64,000 bases of DNA from Sphingobacteriia bacterium (GCA_004294135.1 RDZY01000017.1:1-64000); one strand, 5' to 3'. Shown: positions 48,057-57,475, counted from the first letter of the stretch. The notes: generated by a model not told the origin, from the letters alone. Translations and numbers: made by a program.

Positions 48057-48692
48057 ATGGATAAATCAAATTTTTTAACCCAATTCAAACCAAAATCTTA
48101 TTTAAGATTTGCCCTAACACTATTTCTAATTCTGTTTGCAGGGAAATTTATTATTAAAGATGCTTTGCCTTATTTTGGATTTGAAAAAGAGACATTTGGA
48201 CACTATTGGATTATTAAATGGTCACTTATTGGGCATATTTCTGGGGGTATTTTAGCATTAATAATTGGGCCATTTCAATTCTCGAAAGCCTTTAGAAACA
48301 AATTTATGACCACCCACAGATGGTTGGGAAGAATATACTTAACCGCAATTCTAATTGCTACAATAAGTGCAACATATATTGCGTGGACAACTGCTATCCA
48401 AGTTAATTTTTCTTGGGCTTTTTCGTTGCAAATGTTGGCTTTTGCATGGATTGTAACTGCTTCTATGGCTTATTTGTCGGTAATGAAAGGACGTATTATT
48501 CAACACAAGGAATGGATGATACGCAGTTATGTGGTGACTTTTGCTTTTGTTAATTTTAGGTGGCTAAATGAATTAACTATCGTAAAAAATTTGATGCCGG
48601 AATTTGAAGAAAGAGGAGCAACAATAATTTGGCTGTCATGGACTATACCATTATTGATTACAGAAATTGTTTTAAGCTGGAAAAAGAAGTAA
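48057..48692 (+). CDS. DUF2306 integral membrane protein
   Basis: A 211-aa protein from the ATG at 48057 (MDKSNFLTQF); the 31 upstream codons of the track ORF cover a palindrome and lack coding character. Five or so membrane helices are visible, with conserved THRWLGRIY in a loop and HKEWMIRSYVVTFAFVNFRW, typical of DUF2306. His residues near helix ends could bind heme or metal, but this is speculation. Function unknown. Confidence 0.8.
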   Translation: MDKSNFLTQFKPKSYLRFALTLFLILFAGKFIIKDALPYFGFEKETFGHYWIIKWSLIGHISGGILALIIGPFQFSKAFRNKFMTTHRWLGRIYLTAILIATISATYIAWTTAIQVNFSWAFSLQMLAFAWIVTASMAYLSVMKGRIIQHKEWMIRSYVVTFAFVNFRWLNELTIVKNLMPEFEERGATIIWLSWTIPLLITEIVLSWKKK

Positions 48693-48748
48693 AAAAAGGA
48701 AAGCCGAAAACCGATTTGAGTAGTCAACGAAATTAAAATTCTAAGAAA

Positions 48749-49468
48749 ATGAAAAAAATACTTTATGCCTTAAATATTCTTGTCTTACTATCCTGTAATC
48801 AACAAGAGGACAAATATTCTATGCCTGCCGAGTGGGAAAAACAAGATGCCGTGTGGCTTGGTTGGCAAGCAGACAGTACGCTTGGGTTTTATCCTGTGGT
48901 AAGAGAAATGATAAAAACCCTTACTCCAAAAGTCACTGTAAAAATAGCATTCGATTCTGATAGTCTAATGCAAACCGCAAAAAGCTATTTGAAGCGCCAG
49001 CAAGTAGATACTTCAAATATCAAATTCTATGTAATGCCGGGTGACCGTTATTGGATTAGAGATAATGGTGCAGCCTTTTTAGTGAATAGCAACGGAGAAC
49101 TCGGTGTAGCTGATTTTGGTTGGAATCATTACGGCTTTCCTCAATTTATGAAAGAAAAATATAACAACAATCAAGACAGTATAAACAAGTATCTTAACAA
49201 AAGATTGCTTTCTATGACTAAATCAGGAACCGTAGATAGTTTGATGGCTGTTGCAGAAGGTGCAAAAATCTTTAAGACAACTGTTGTTGCCGAAGGTGGA
49301 AATATAGAAGTAAACGGAAAGGGAACACTGATTGTTTGTAAGGCAGCTATGAAAAACCGTAATCCTGATTTGACCAAGGAATTTATGGAAAGTGAATTCA
49401 AAAAAGTTGGGACGGTGGCGGTATTCACTGTTCAACACAACAGCAACCAAGTAAAATTAACTAAATAG
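48749..49468 (+). pseudogene. Truncated agmatine deiminase/peptidyl-arginine deiminase-like lipoprotein
   Basis: A 239-aa ORF with a lipoprotein signal (NILVLLSC) and the N-terminal two thirds of the PAD_porph/agmatine deiminase fold: MPAEWEKQDAVWLGW, DRYWIRDNGAAFLVN, and VVAEGGNIEVNGKGTLIV. Full-length enzymes are about 340-370 aa and carry the catalytic His (GHxD region) and the nucleophilic Cys in the missing C-terminus. After EFMESEFKKVG the similarity stops and an unrelated tail of about 18 residues runs to the stop. It is very unlikely to be catalytically active. Short intact genes flank it. Confidence 0.75.
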
Positions 49469-49494
49469 TTGAGTACTAGAAAAAATAACAATTT

Positions 49495-50607
49495 ATGGCT
49501 ACAACAACTCCTCAAAAATTTTATGGACTCGACCATTTAAGAGCATTAGCAATTTTGCTCGTTTTGGTTTTCCATTATCAACTTAAACCGTTCCATCCAA
49601 GTTGGACAAAATGGTTTATGCAAATTGGCTGGACTGGTGTTGACTTATTTTTTGTCCTTAGCGGTTTTTTGATTTCTTCCCAATTGTTTATTGAAATTAA
49701 AAAAGAAAGAAGAATTTCATTAAAAACTTTTTTCATCAAACGTTTTTTCAGAATACTTCCAATATACTTTTTTGTAGTAGGTGTTTATTTTCTATTTCCA
49801 TTAATTAGAGAGAAGGAAGCCCTTCCACCATTGTGGAAATTTTTGACTTTTGCGCAAAATTTTGGATTAGATGCCAAACACTTCGGTACATTTTCTCATG
49901 CTTGGTCGCTTTGTGTAGAAGAACACTTTTATCTACTATTCCCTCTAATTTTACTTTTTCTGACAAGTAAAAATTTATTCGCAAAATCATATTGGATTTT
50001 AATTGCATTATTCGTTTTTGGGATTGTATTTAGAATGTATCTCTGGAATATTTATTATCCTTCCGACGATGCTGTTAACGCTTCAGTACCGTATTGGACA
50101 GTACATTTTTACTATCCGACATATAATAGATTAGATGGTTTGCTGGTTGGTGTGGCTATTGCAGCTCTCTATCAATTTTTACCCAAACTTTGGGGCAAAA
50201 TTTCAAAGTTTGGCAATCAGTCAATAATCTTAAGTATTTCTTTATTAACCCTAATATACTTTTATTTTTCTAACATGGGTTCCTATTCAACTTCGATATG
50301 GGGATTCCCATTAATTTCTATCGCATACGGTTTTCTTGTATTAGGAGCAATTAGCCCTTCAAGTTTTTTGTATAATTGGAGTTCAAGAATAACAACTTTA
50401 ATTGCTACACTATCTTATGCTATTTATCTCTCTCATAAAATCATTTTCCATATAGTTCAAGAATTATTTACAAAAGTGGGCATTGCAAAAGACAGCAATT
50501 TAACTTTTGTACTCTCGATGATATTTTGCGTTTTAGTGGCTTTGCTGTTACATTACAGCATCGAAAAACCATTTATGAAAATGCGAGCTTGGTTTTTGAA
50601 AAAATAA
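49495..50607 (+). CDS. Acyltransferase 3 family membrane protein (OafA/YrhL-like)
   Basis: A 370-aa protein with about ten membrane helices. The family start GLDHLRALAILLVLVFHYQ has the catalytic His pattern in the first helix; WTGVDLFFVLSGFLIS and SHAWSLCVEEHFYLLFP are further signatures. Members transfer acetyl or other acyl groups to extracytoplasmic glycans and lipids. The substrate cannot be inferred. Two DUF1624 genes follow, which may act on similar substrates. A structured palindrome lies between. Confidence 0.9.
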   Translation: MATTTPQKFYGLDHLRALAILLVLVFHYQLKPFHPSWTKWFMQIGWTGVDLFFVLSGFLISSQLFIEIKKERRISLKTFFIKRFFRILPIYFFVVGVYFLFPLIREKEALPPLWKFLTFAQNFGLDAKHFGTFSHAWSLCVEEHFYLLFPLILLFLTSKNLFAKSYWILIALFVFGIVFRMYLWNIYYPSDDAVNASVPYWTVHFYYPTYNRLDGLLVGVAIAALYQFLPKLWGKISKFGNQSIILSISLLTLIYFYFSNMGSYSTSIWGFPLISIAYGFLVLGAISPSSFLYNWSSRITTLIATLSYAIYLSHKIIFHIVQELFTKVGIAKDSNLTFVLSMIFCVLVALLLHYSIEKPFMKMRAWFLKK

Positions 50608-50619
50608 TAAAAATAGAAT

Positions 50620-50657
50620 CCTTGCAGTCCCGAAGTTTCGGGATAAACTCTGCAAGG
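50620..50657 (+). repeat. Palindromic element between acyltransferase and DUF1624 genes
   Basis: CCTTGCAG pairs with CTGCAAGG; inside them CCCGAA pairs with TTCGGG, with an asymmetric internal loop. This nested hairpin resembles dispersed palindromic repeats of Bacteroidota genomes and could also serve as a terminator, though no T run follows. Confidence 0.5.
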
Positions 50658-50686
50658 GTAGTTTAAAATAAATAAAAAGAATAAAA

Positions 50687-51901
50687 ATGACAACAATTAC
50701 TACTTGTAGCGATACTTCGGTAAAAAAAAGAATAGAATCAATTGACATTTTACGAGGGGTGGTGATGGTTATTATGGCATTAGACCATGTGAGAGACTTT
50801 TTTCATATTGAGGCATTTACAGATGACCCCATGAATTTAGCTACAACTACACCGCTGCTTTATTTTACCAGATGGATAACAAATTTTTGTGCCCCCGTTT
50901 TTGTATTGCTCTCTGGTACTTCTATTTACTTACAAAGTTTACGTAAAACAAAAAAAGAGCTAAGTACTTTTTTAATTAAAAGAGGATTATGGCTCATTTT
51001 TGTTGAGGTTATCATCATTTCGTTTTCTTGGTCTTTCGACCCATTTTATAATTTTATTTATTTGCAAGTGATATGGGCCATTGGTATTAGTATGGTGCTG
51101 CTCGGATTTTTTATCCATTTGCCTTATAAAATTATTTTAGTGCTCGGATTACTGATATTTTTTGGTCACAACCTCTTAGATATACCCGAAGCTGCACCTA
51201 GCTTTAAAGCTGGTTTTTGGTGGGATATTTTGCATCATGCAAAATGGGCTGATTATGCAATTACACCCAATCATCACTTAATAATTATATATCCTTTTGT
51301 TGCCTGGACTGGGATAATGATGCTGGGTTATTGTGGAGGCATTTTATTTACACCAAATTTTACTGGAGCGCAACGGCACAAAATATTAACCCGAACAGGT
51401 TTTGCACTTGTTTTATTTTTTATTGTGCTGCGTTTTGCAAATATTTATGGCGACCCAATTGCATGGACAACACAAAGAAACGGTTTATATACTTTCCTAT
51501 CCTTTATGAAAATACATAAATACCCACCTTCTTTATTATATTTTTGCATTACCATTGGGCCTGCTTTGTTGTTTTTAGCTTTTATAGAAAAGATAAAAAA
51601 TCGTTTTACCAATATAATGTTGGTTTTTGGTCGCACAGCCTTTTTTTATTATATACTTCATTTTTATTTGCTCCATTTACTTTTAATGGTAACTTTTTAT
51701 GTGCAAGGTAACACCACAGCACAAGCAATTGCTTCTCTTAAAAATTTACCATTTCTTTATTGTATTCCGGGCAAGGGGTTTGGGTTGGCAGGCGTTTATG
51801 CCGTTTGGGCAGGAGTAATTATAGCTTTGTACCCTTTGTGTAAATGGTACGATAGATATAAAACCAATAACAAACAAAAATGGTGGTTAAGTTATTTATA
51901 A
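50687..51901 (+). CDS. DUF1624 membrane protein (heparan-glucosaminide acetyltransferase-like), copy 1
   Basis: A 404-aa protein with about ten membrane helices. The N-terminal RIESIDILRGVVMVIMALDHVRDFFH is the DUF1624 signature, related to HGSNAT-type acetyltransferases that use a His in the membrane to move acetyl from cytosolic CoA to outside sugars. It ends QKWWLSYL. It is paralogous to the next gene, which shares both ends and the length, so the pair arose by tandem duplication. Substrate unknown. Confidence 0.85.
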   Translation: MTTITTCSDTSVKKRIESIDILRGVVMVIMALDHVRDFFHIEAFTDDPMNLATTTPLLYFTRWITNFCAPVFVLLSGTSIYLQSLRKTKKELSTFLIKRGLWLIFVEVIIISFSWSFDPFYNFIYLQVIWAIGISMVLLGFFIHLPYKIILVLGLLIFFGHNLLDIPEAAPSFKAGFWWDILHHAKWADYAITPNHHLIIIYPFVAWTGIMMLGYCGGILFTPNFTGAQRHKILTRTGFALVLFFIVLRFANIYGDPIAWTTQRNGLYTFLSFMKIHKYPPSLLYFCITIGPALLFLAFIEKIKNRFTNIMLVFGRTAFFYYILHFYLLHLLLMVTFYVQGNTTAQAIASLKNLPFLYCIPGKGFGLAGVYAVWAGVIIALYPLCKWYDRYKTNNKQKWWLSYL

Positions 51902-51969
51902 AATTAAAAAAAAACAACTTTTTCAAAGTTCAAAATTCTGAAAGGGTTACTACAAATTAAAATTAATTT

Positions 51970-53145
51970 ATGACAACAATAGCCAAACCCAGAATACAAT
52001 CTATCGACCTTTTAAAAGGTTTGGTAATGGTAATAATGGCAATTGACCATGTGCGGGATTATTTTCATTATTCGGCATTTATGTTTGACCCAACAGACCC
52101 AACTCAGACGACTTTACCAATATTTTTTACGAGATTCATAACTCATTTTTGTGCTCCAGCTTTCAGTTTCTTAGCAGGACTCTCTGCTTTTATGATTGGG
52201 AAACGAAAATCAATTAATGAATTATCAAGCTTTTTATTAAAACGTGGACTTTGGTTGGTTTTTGTAGAAATTATCATCGTTAATTTTGGATGGAAATTCG
52301 ATTTTAACTTCACATATACTAATTTGGCAACTATTTGGCAATTAGGAATAAGTATGATAGTTTTAGCAGGATTAATCTACCTTCCAAAGAAGTTTATTTT
52401 GGCATTTAGCCTTATCATAATTTTTGGACATAATTTACTGGATAATATTCATTTTGATGGCAGTTACTTTTGGTCAATGGTTCACGAACCAAAAAAATTT
52501 GAATTTATCGAAGGTCGTACAGTTCTTTTCGGTTATTCATTATTGCCTTGGATTGCCGTAATGTCTTTAGGATATTGTTTTGGCTCATTATATGATGCTA
52601 CTTTTGACATTCAAAAAAGAAAACGAATATTGAATGATTTAGGCATTGGAAGTTTGGTGCTTTTCTTCATTCTTATTGCAATTAATAAATATGGAAATCC
52701 TGTAAAATGGACTAATTATGGCGATACAACCAAAACAATAATGTCTATTTTTGATGTTAATAAATATCCGCCATCTTTATTGTATTTATTAATCACATTA
52801 GGAGGAACTTTTCTCTTTTTAGCCAATGCCGAAAAACTAAAAGGCAAAGTAGTTGATTTCTTTTGTGTATTTGGTCGAGTTCCTTTTTTCTATTATATTC
52901 TACATATTTTCTTAATTCATTTTATTGCCGTTTTCGCTGCAGAATTTACTGGTTTTGGTTGGGAGATTATGGTTTCAATGCCAAAATTTGTGACCCGTAT
53001 TGAAACTTTGAAAGGATATGGATTTAATTTAATAACAGTTTATATTATTTGGATTGTTGTTATCGCTTTGCTTTATCCGTTGTGTAAAAAATTTGATGCT
53101 TATAAACAAAACCATAAAGAAAAATGGTGGTTGAGTTATTTGTAG
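51970..53145 (+). CDS. DUF1624 membrane protein, copy 2
   Basis: A 391-aa paralogue of the preceding gene: RIQSIDLLKGLVMVIMAIDHVRDYFH at the N-terminus, a matching FCAPAFSFLAGLSAFMIGKRKSINELSSFLLKRGLWLVFVE region, and an almost identical C-terminus (EKWWLSYL). Divergence elsewhere is clear, so the duplication is old or the copies have different acceptors. About ten membrane helices. A 15-bp palindrome directly follows. Confidence 0.85.
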   Translation: MTTIAKPRIQSIDLLKGLVMVIMAIDHVRDYFHYSAFMFDPTDPTQTTLPIFFTRFITHFCAPAFSFLAGLSAFMIGKRKSINELSSFLLKRGLWLVFVEIIIVNFGWKFDFNFTYTNLATIWQLGISMIVLAGLIYLPKKFILAFSLIIIFGHNLLDNIHFDGSYFWSMVHEPKKFEFIEGRTVLFGYSLLPWIAVMSLGYCFGSLYDATFDIQKRKRILNDLGIGSLVLFFILIAINKYGNPVKWTNYGDTTKTIMSIFDVNKYPPSLLYLLITLGGTFLFLANAEKLKGKVVDFFCVFGRVPFFYYILHIFLIHFIAVFAAEFTGFGWEIMVSMPKFVTRIETLKGYGFNLITVYIIWIVVIALLYPLCKKFDAYKQNHKEKWWLSYL

Positions 53146-53161
53146 AAAACTGAATACTATT

Positions 53162-53192
53162 ACTCCGACAGAGTTTGAAACTCTGTCGGAGT
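53162..53192 (+). repeat. Perfect 15-bp palindrome
   Basis: ACTCCGACAGAGTTT and AAACTCTGTCGGAGT are separated by one G. It looks like a REP-type element of the kind spread in Bacteroidota genomes, and could end transcription of the DUF1624 gene (a short A-rich stretch follows). Confidence 0.6.
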
Positions 53193-53219
53193 TGTAAAAA
53201 AAATAAAATAATTTTTAAA

Positions 53220-53687
53220 ATGAAAAAGAGACAAACAATCTTCGTATTTATTGCATTGCTGAATATATTTTCTTTAACAACTTTTTTGCAGGCACAAAAG
53301 CTATTGAAAAAAGACCAGCAGGAAGTACAAGAGGCAGTTGTGCAACTATTTGAAGCTTTATCAAAACGAGATTCGGTAAATCTTAAAGCATACTGCACTA
53401 CCGATATTTCCTTATACGAATATGGTCAGGTTTGGAATATTGACACCTTAATAAATAAAGCAATCACCATGAATACGGCTGCCGATTTTAAACGTACCAA
53501 TACTTTTGAATTTATCAGTACCGAAACAGATAAAAATACAGCATGGGTAACATACAGACTCAGTTCCGCCGTTACCAAAGATGGCAAACAAATAGCAATA
53601 CAATGGCTGGAAACAGTATTTTTAAACAAACAAAAAAAACAGTGGAAGGTAAAACACCTTCATTCAACGCTAATCAAAAGAAATTAA
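53220..53687 (+). CDS. Secreted NTF2-like/DUF4440-like protein
   Basis: A 155-aa protein from the ATG at 53220; the 15 earlier codons of the track ORF cross the palindrome and are discarded. The signal peptide is QTIFVFIALLNIFSLTTFLQAQ. The mature part shows the NTF2-like pattern (EVQEAVVQLFEALSKRDSVNLKAYCTTDISLYEYGQVW ... WLETVFLNKQKKQWKVKHLHST). Members act as small-ligand binding or processing domains. Function unknown. The amidohydrolase gene follows after 21 bases. Confidence 0.72.
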   Translation: MKKRQTIFVFIALLNIFSLTTFLQAQKLLKKDQQEVQEAVVQLFEALSKRDSVNLKAYCTTDISLYEYGQVWNIDTLINKAITMNTAADFKRTNTFEFISTETDKNTAWVTYRLSSAVTKDGKQIAIQWLETVFLNKQKKQWKVKHLHSTLIKRN

Positions 53688-53708
53688 AAATTTACTCAAT
53701 ATACAATC

Positions 53709-55148
53709 ATGAAAAAAATATTTACCTTTTTTATCTTAGCACTTGTTTTATCAGCTCCTGTTTTCTCACAAATAAAATTTAGTGACGAAACAAAAAAATA
53801 TATTGAGTATAACGACTCTATTACTGTATTTAAAAATGCTTTGCTCATTGATGGCAAAGGCAATGCTGCCAAGCAAAACCAAACAATTATCATTCGCAAA
53901 GGGAAAATTGATTGGGTAGGCGATGATGCAAAAGCTATGGTTCCTAAAGGGGCAAACATTATTGACCTAAATGGTAAAGCGTTGATGCCCGGACTGGTTA
54001 TGCTGCACGAACACATGTTTATGGCTGCTCCTTCGCTTGAGTATGGATACTATAACGCTAGACAACAGCCAGTGTCTTTTCCTCGATTGTATCTCGCATG
54101 CGGAGCCACAACCATTAGGACGGCTGGCAGTGTAGAGCCTTATTCAGACATTAGTATAAAAAGGGACATCGATTCTGGAAAATATCCTGGTCCATTTATA
54201 GAATTGACAGCACCTTATCTTGAAGGCAAAAATTCGTTATATCCACAAATGAATGAATTGAAAAACCCAGAAGATGCCAAGGCTTTCGTCAATTATTGGG
54301 CAGACCAAGGTTTTACTTCTTTCAAAGGATACAATATGATTGATAAACCAACATTAAAAGCTGCTATTGACGCAGTACATAAAAGGAATTTAAAAATTTC
54401 AGGGCATCTGTGTGCAGTGACTTACCGGGAAGCGGCAACCATGGGCATAGACCAATTAGAACATGGTTTTATGCCGAGTTCTGATTTTATAAAGGACAAA
54501 AAAGAAAACGAATGTCCAGAGAAACCAGACTATGTTTTGTCCCATATAAACCCTCGTAGTGATGAAGCAAGAAACTTAATTCGTTATCTAGTTGATAAGA
54601 AGGTAATCGTTACATCTACCCTAGCAGTATTTGAAGCCTACAATTCTTCTCAGCCAATGCCTTCACTGGAATTCCTGAGCTATTTTTCGCCAGACAACCG
54701 GGATCTGTATTTAAAAGTATTCGCTCAAATCAAATCTGCCGTAGCACCAACCGATGATGACAGTGCTTACGCAAATAATATTATCATGGAAAAGATGTTT
54801 TCTGATATGGGTGGATTGCTAACGGTAGGTTCTGACCCAACCGGAACTGGTGGAACAATTGCTGGTTTTGGCAATTGGCGATCAATAGAATTATTGGTGG
54901 AAGCTGATGGCTTCAAACCTTTGGAAGCCATAAAAATTGCAACGCAAAATGGTGCTATTGCTTTGGGATTTGATAAAACTATTGGAACAATTGAAGTAGG
55001 TAAATCTGCTGACCTGCTTATTATAGACGGAGACCCGTCAAAAAACATTAGCGACATTCGTAAGGTTTTGTATGTTTTTAAAAATGGAGTTGGATTTAAT
55101 TCAAAAAAATTATTTGAATCGGTAAAAGGAAAAGTAGGTTTCAATTAG
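53709..55148 (+). CDS. Secreted amidohydrolase (imidazolonepropionase-like)
   Basis: A 479-aa metal-dependent hydrolase with a signal peptide (FFILALVLSAPVFSQ). After an N-terminal beta sandwich (LIDGKGNAAKQNQTIIIRKGKIDWVGDDA) comes the metal motif LMPGLVMLHEHMF (usually HxH in GLIDxHxH; here HEH), then ISGHLCAV, LEHGFMP, a catalytic-Asp candidate in TVGSDPTGTGG, and the closing VGKSADLLIIDGDP. Such periplasmic enzymes act on peptides, amidases' products or cyclic ureas; the substrate is unknown. A hairpin terminator follows at once. Confidence 0.88.
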   Translation: MKKIFTFFILALVLSAPVFSQIKFSDETKKYIEYNDSITVFKNALLIDGKGNAAKQNQTIIIRKGKIDWVGDDAKAMVPKGANIIDLNGKALMPGLVMLHEHMFMAAPSLEYGYYNARQQPVSFPRLYLACGATTIRTAGSVEPYSDISIKRDIDSGKYPGPFIELTAPYLEGKNSLYPQMNELKNPEDAKAFVNYWADQGFTSFKGYNMIDKPTLKAAIDAVHKRNLKISGHLCAVTYREAATMGIDQLEHGFMPSSDFIKDKKENECPEKPDYVLSHINPRSDEARNLIRYLVDKKVIVTSTLAVFEAYNSSQPMPSLEFLSYFSPDNRDLYLKVFAQIKSAVAPTDDDSAYANNIIMEKMFSDMGGLLTVGSDPTGTGGTIAGFGNWRSIELLVEADGFKPLEAIKIATQNGAIALGFDKTIGTIEVGKSADLLIIDGDPSKNISDIRKVLYVFKNGVGFNSKKLFESVKGKVGFN

Positions 55149-55179
55149 ATGAGCCGAATAAAACGCTTATTTGGCTCAT
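55149..55179 (+). terminator. Terminator-like hairpin after the amidohydrolase
   Basis: ATGAGCC/GGCTCAT with inner AATAA/TTATT forms a stem beginning right at the stop codon, followed by TTTAATTT. Part of the sequence (GAGCC, GGCTCA) recurs nearby at 55194-55235, giving competing pairings. Confidence 0.55.
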
Positions 55180-55338
55180 TTAATTTAGAATATTTGAGCC
55201 GTTTATTAATGTATTTTCTTTTCAGCTAATGGCTCAAAAAATAGCTTAATATGCCAAAAATTTAAAAAAATAATATATTTACGATGCCAATTTATTAAAT
55301 AAATAAACTTTTTATGATGCCTAAAATTTAATTTTACG

Positions 55339-55346
55339 TATTTTTG
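55339..55346 (+). promoter_or_regulatory. -7 promoter element for the DUF4143 ATPase
   Basis: TATTTTTG matches TAnnTTTG and ends 13 bases before the ATG. No ideal -33 TTG. The 55180-55338 stretch otherwise shows no gene. Confidence 0.4.
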
Positions 55347-55359
55347 TTAAAAAAATAAA

Positions 55360-56667
55360 ATGCAATTAAAACGGAATATTGATACAATACTTTTCGAATG
55401 GAAAAAAAGTCATTCCAGAAAACCAATTTTATTAAGAGGAGCAAGACAGGTTGGTAAATCTACTTCGGTAAAAGCATTTGCAAAACAGTTTGACTATTTT
55501 GTGGAAGTTAATTTTGAAACCGAAAAAGATATACACGTTTTTTTTGAGGGAAATATCAATGTTGTAAACATTTGCGAAAAATTGTCGGTTTATTACAACA
55601 CACCTATTGAAGCTGGTAAAACCTTATTGTTTTTTGATGAAATACAGCAATGTATTCCAGCCATAAGTGCTTTACGCTATTTTTATGAGCAATTAGATGA
55701 ACTACATCTTATTGCTGCGGGGTCTTTATTAGAATTTGCCTTGTCAGAATTACCTTCATTTGGCGTAGGTCGCATAAGGTCAGTGTTTATGTATCCGTTT
55801 TCTTTTTATGAATTTTTAGCCGCGAAAGGCGAAACTAAATTACTTGAACTTATTAAAATTGGCAAAACATTAGATGCCCCTTTTCATAAAAAACTGAAGG
55901 ACTATTTACGAATTTTTATGATTATTGGTGGAATGCCAGAAGTAGTTGCAAAATATATTGCTGGTGAGCCATTACTGGAAATACAAACGGTACTAGACGA
56001 ATTACAAGCATCAATCATAGCTGATTTTACCAAATACAAAAAAAATGTTCCGTCAAATAGACTGAATGAGGTATTTGAAGCAGTAGTTGCACAATCGGGA
56101 GGGAAATTTAACCTTAGCAAAGCATCATCAAACTCAAATCATGGACAAATAAAAGAAGCATTGGCTTTGTTAGAAAAAGCAGGTTTGATTTATGCAGTTA
56201 CCCATTCTGCAGGAAATGGCGTGCCTTTGGGTGCTGAAATTAATGATAAAAAAAGAAAATATTTGCTCTTAGATACAGGGATTTTTCAGCGAATATTAGG
56301 ATTGAATATTGGGCAGTTTTTAGCACAAACCGACCAAGAAATTATAAATAAAGGCACTATTGCTGAAACATTTGTTGGTAACGAAATCATTAAAAACAGT
56401 AATCCTTATACTCAAGAGCGCTTATATTATTGGCATCGAGAAATTCCATCAAGTAATGCCGAAGTTGATTATTTAATTCAAAAAAATGGTCAGGTTTTAC
56501 CAGTAGAAGTAAAATCTTCACAAAAAGGAAGTATGCAGAGCCTATTGTTATTTATGAAAGAAAAAAATACAAAAGGCATACGAATATCGATGGAAAACTT
56601 CAATAGTCTTCAAGAAATTACCATCATTCCACTTTATGCTGCTGGGTATTTTTTAAAAACAAGTTAA
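55360..56667 (+). CDS. AAA family ATPase with DUF4143 domain
   Basis: A 435-aa protein of the AAA_14/DUF4143 type. The Walker A GARQVGKST is at residues 27-35, Walker B LLFFDEIQQ near 88, and AAGSLLEFAL follows. The C-terminal half (from about 200) is DUF4143, with HREIPSSNAEVDYLIQKNGQVLPVEVKSS, a PD-(D/E)XK-like nuclease motif (E-V-D ... E-V-K). These widespread accessory ATPases have no agreed function; mobility and toxin-like roles have been suggested. It is inserted between an intact amidohydrolase and the headless remains of another, in line with a mobile gene. Confidence 0.9.
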   Translation: MQLKRNIDTILFEWKKSHSRKPILLRGARQVGKSTSVKAFAKQFDYFVEVNFETEKDIHVFFEGNINVVNICEKLSVYYNTPIEAGKTLLFFDEIQQCIPAISALRYFYEQLDELHLIAAGSLLEFALSELPSFGVGRIRSVFMYPFSFYEFLAAKGETKLLELIKIGKTLDAPFHKKLKDYLRIFMIIGGMPEVVAKYIAGEPLLEIQTVLDELQASIIADFTKYKKNVPSNRLNEVFEAVVAQSGGKFNLSKASSNSNHGQIKEALALLEKAGLIYAVTHSAGNGVPLGAEINDKKRKYLLLDTGIFQRILGLNIGQFLAQTDQEIINKGTIAETFVGNEIIKNSNPYTQERLYYWHREIPSSNAEVDYLIQKNGQVLPVEVKSSQKGSMQSLLLFMKEKNTKGIRISMENFNSLQEITIIPLYAAGYFLKTS

Positions 56668-56674
56668 TAATCAA

Positions 56675-57469
56675 TTGCCTTTTGAACGATTTAAAGCAAT
56701 AGACAAGTACAAAGATGGAGTAAGCAAATTGTTTGAAACAAGTGTAAGAGGAGAATCATCAATTGAAAAGCGTAATAGTATCATTCTACCTGCGGCTGCA
56801 GAGCAAATTACTGCAGAAGAAATGAATAAAACACTTGATAACATTAAATCCTCTTTAGGGGAAGGTGGAATTGGTGTCGGAGTTCCAATCGGCTATTTGC
56901 CTAAATCAAATCCAACAGGATTGTACAAGGTTTTTCAGTTGGCTTGTGAATTAAATGTACTTGTTTTCACTCACGTTCGAAACCCCGATATTATTTCAAT
57001 TCAGGAAGTAATAGCTGCTGCTGCACTAACCAATGCACCGCTGCATATTGTTCATATCAATAGTATGGCATTGGGTAATATTCAGCTTGGTTTATACATG
57101 GTGAATGCAGCACAAAAAAGAGGTATAGATATTACGGCAGAACTTTATCCATATACTGTTGGCTCTACAAGTATTACAAGCGCAATGTTCAATGATAGAT
57201 GGCAAGAAAAGTTAGGCATAAGTTATGGCGATGTACAATCGGTAGCAACTGGTGAACGACTTGCGAAAGAAACATTTGAAGTGTATCGTAAAACTGGCGG
57301 TACAGTAATCTTACATGCGATGAAACCGGAATGGATTAAAACAGGCATCGCAGTACCAGATATTACAGAGGTATTATGCCCTTCAAAAAAATTTCACCCA
57401 TCTCCGTATTTACCCCCTCCCCAAACAAGCAATAAAATACCAAAGTTGCCGTTATTAACGCATAAATAA
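56675..57469 (+). pseudogene. N-acyl-D-amino-acid deacylase-like amidohydrolase, truncated at both ends
   Basis: The 264-aa ORF has only a TTG start and lacks the N-terminal metal-binding HxH strand of the family. It retains the middle of the barrel: GIGVGVPIGYLP, LVFTHVRNPDIISIQEVI, PLHIVHINSMALGNI, ITAELYPYT and VILHAM. After GIAVPDI the typical SDG segment is missing and unrelated sequence follows. Full-length members are about 480-560 aa. It lies seven bases after the ATPase gene, which probably displaced its 5' end. Confidence 0.75.
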
Positions 57470-57475
57470 CTGCTC

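Noticed and set aside
53543-53782. 79-aa plus-strand ORF
   Set aside because: Out-of-frame shadow spanning the end of the NTF2-like gene and the start of the amidohydrolase.
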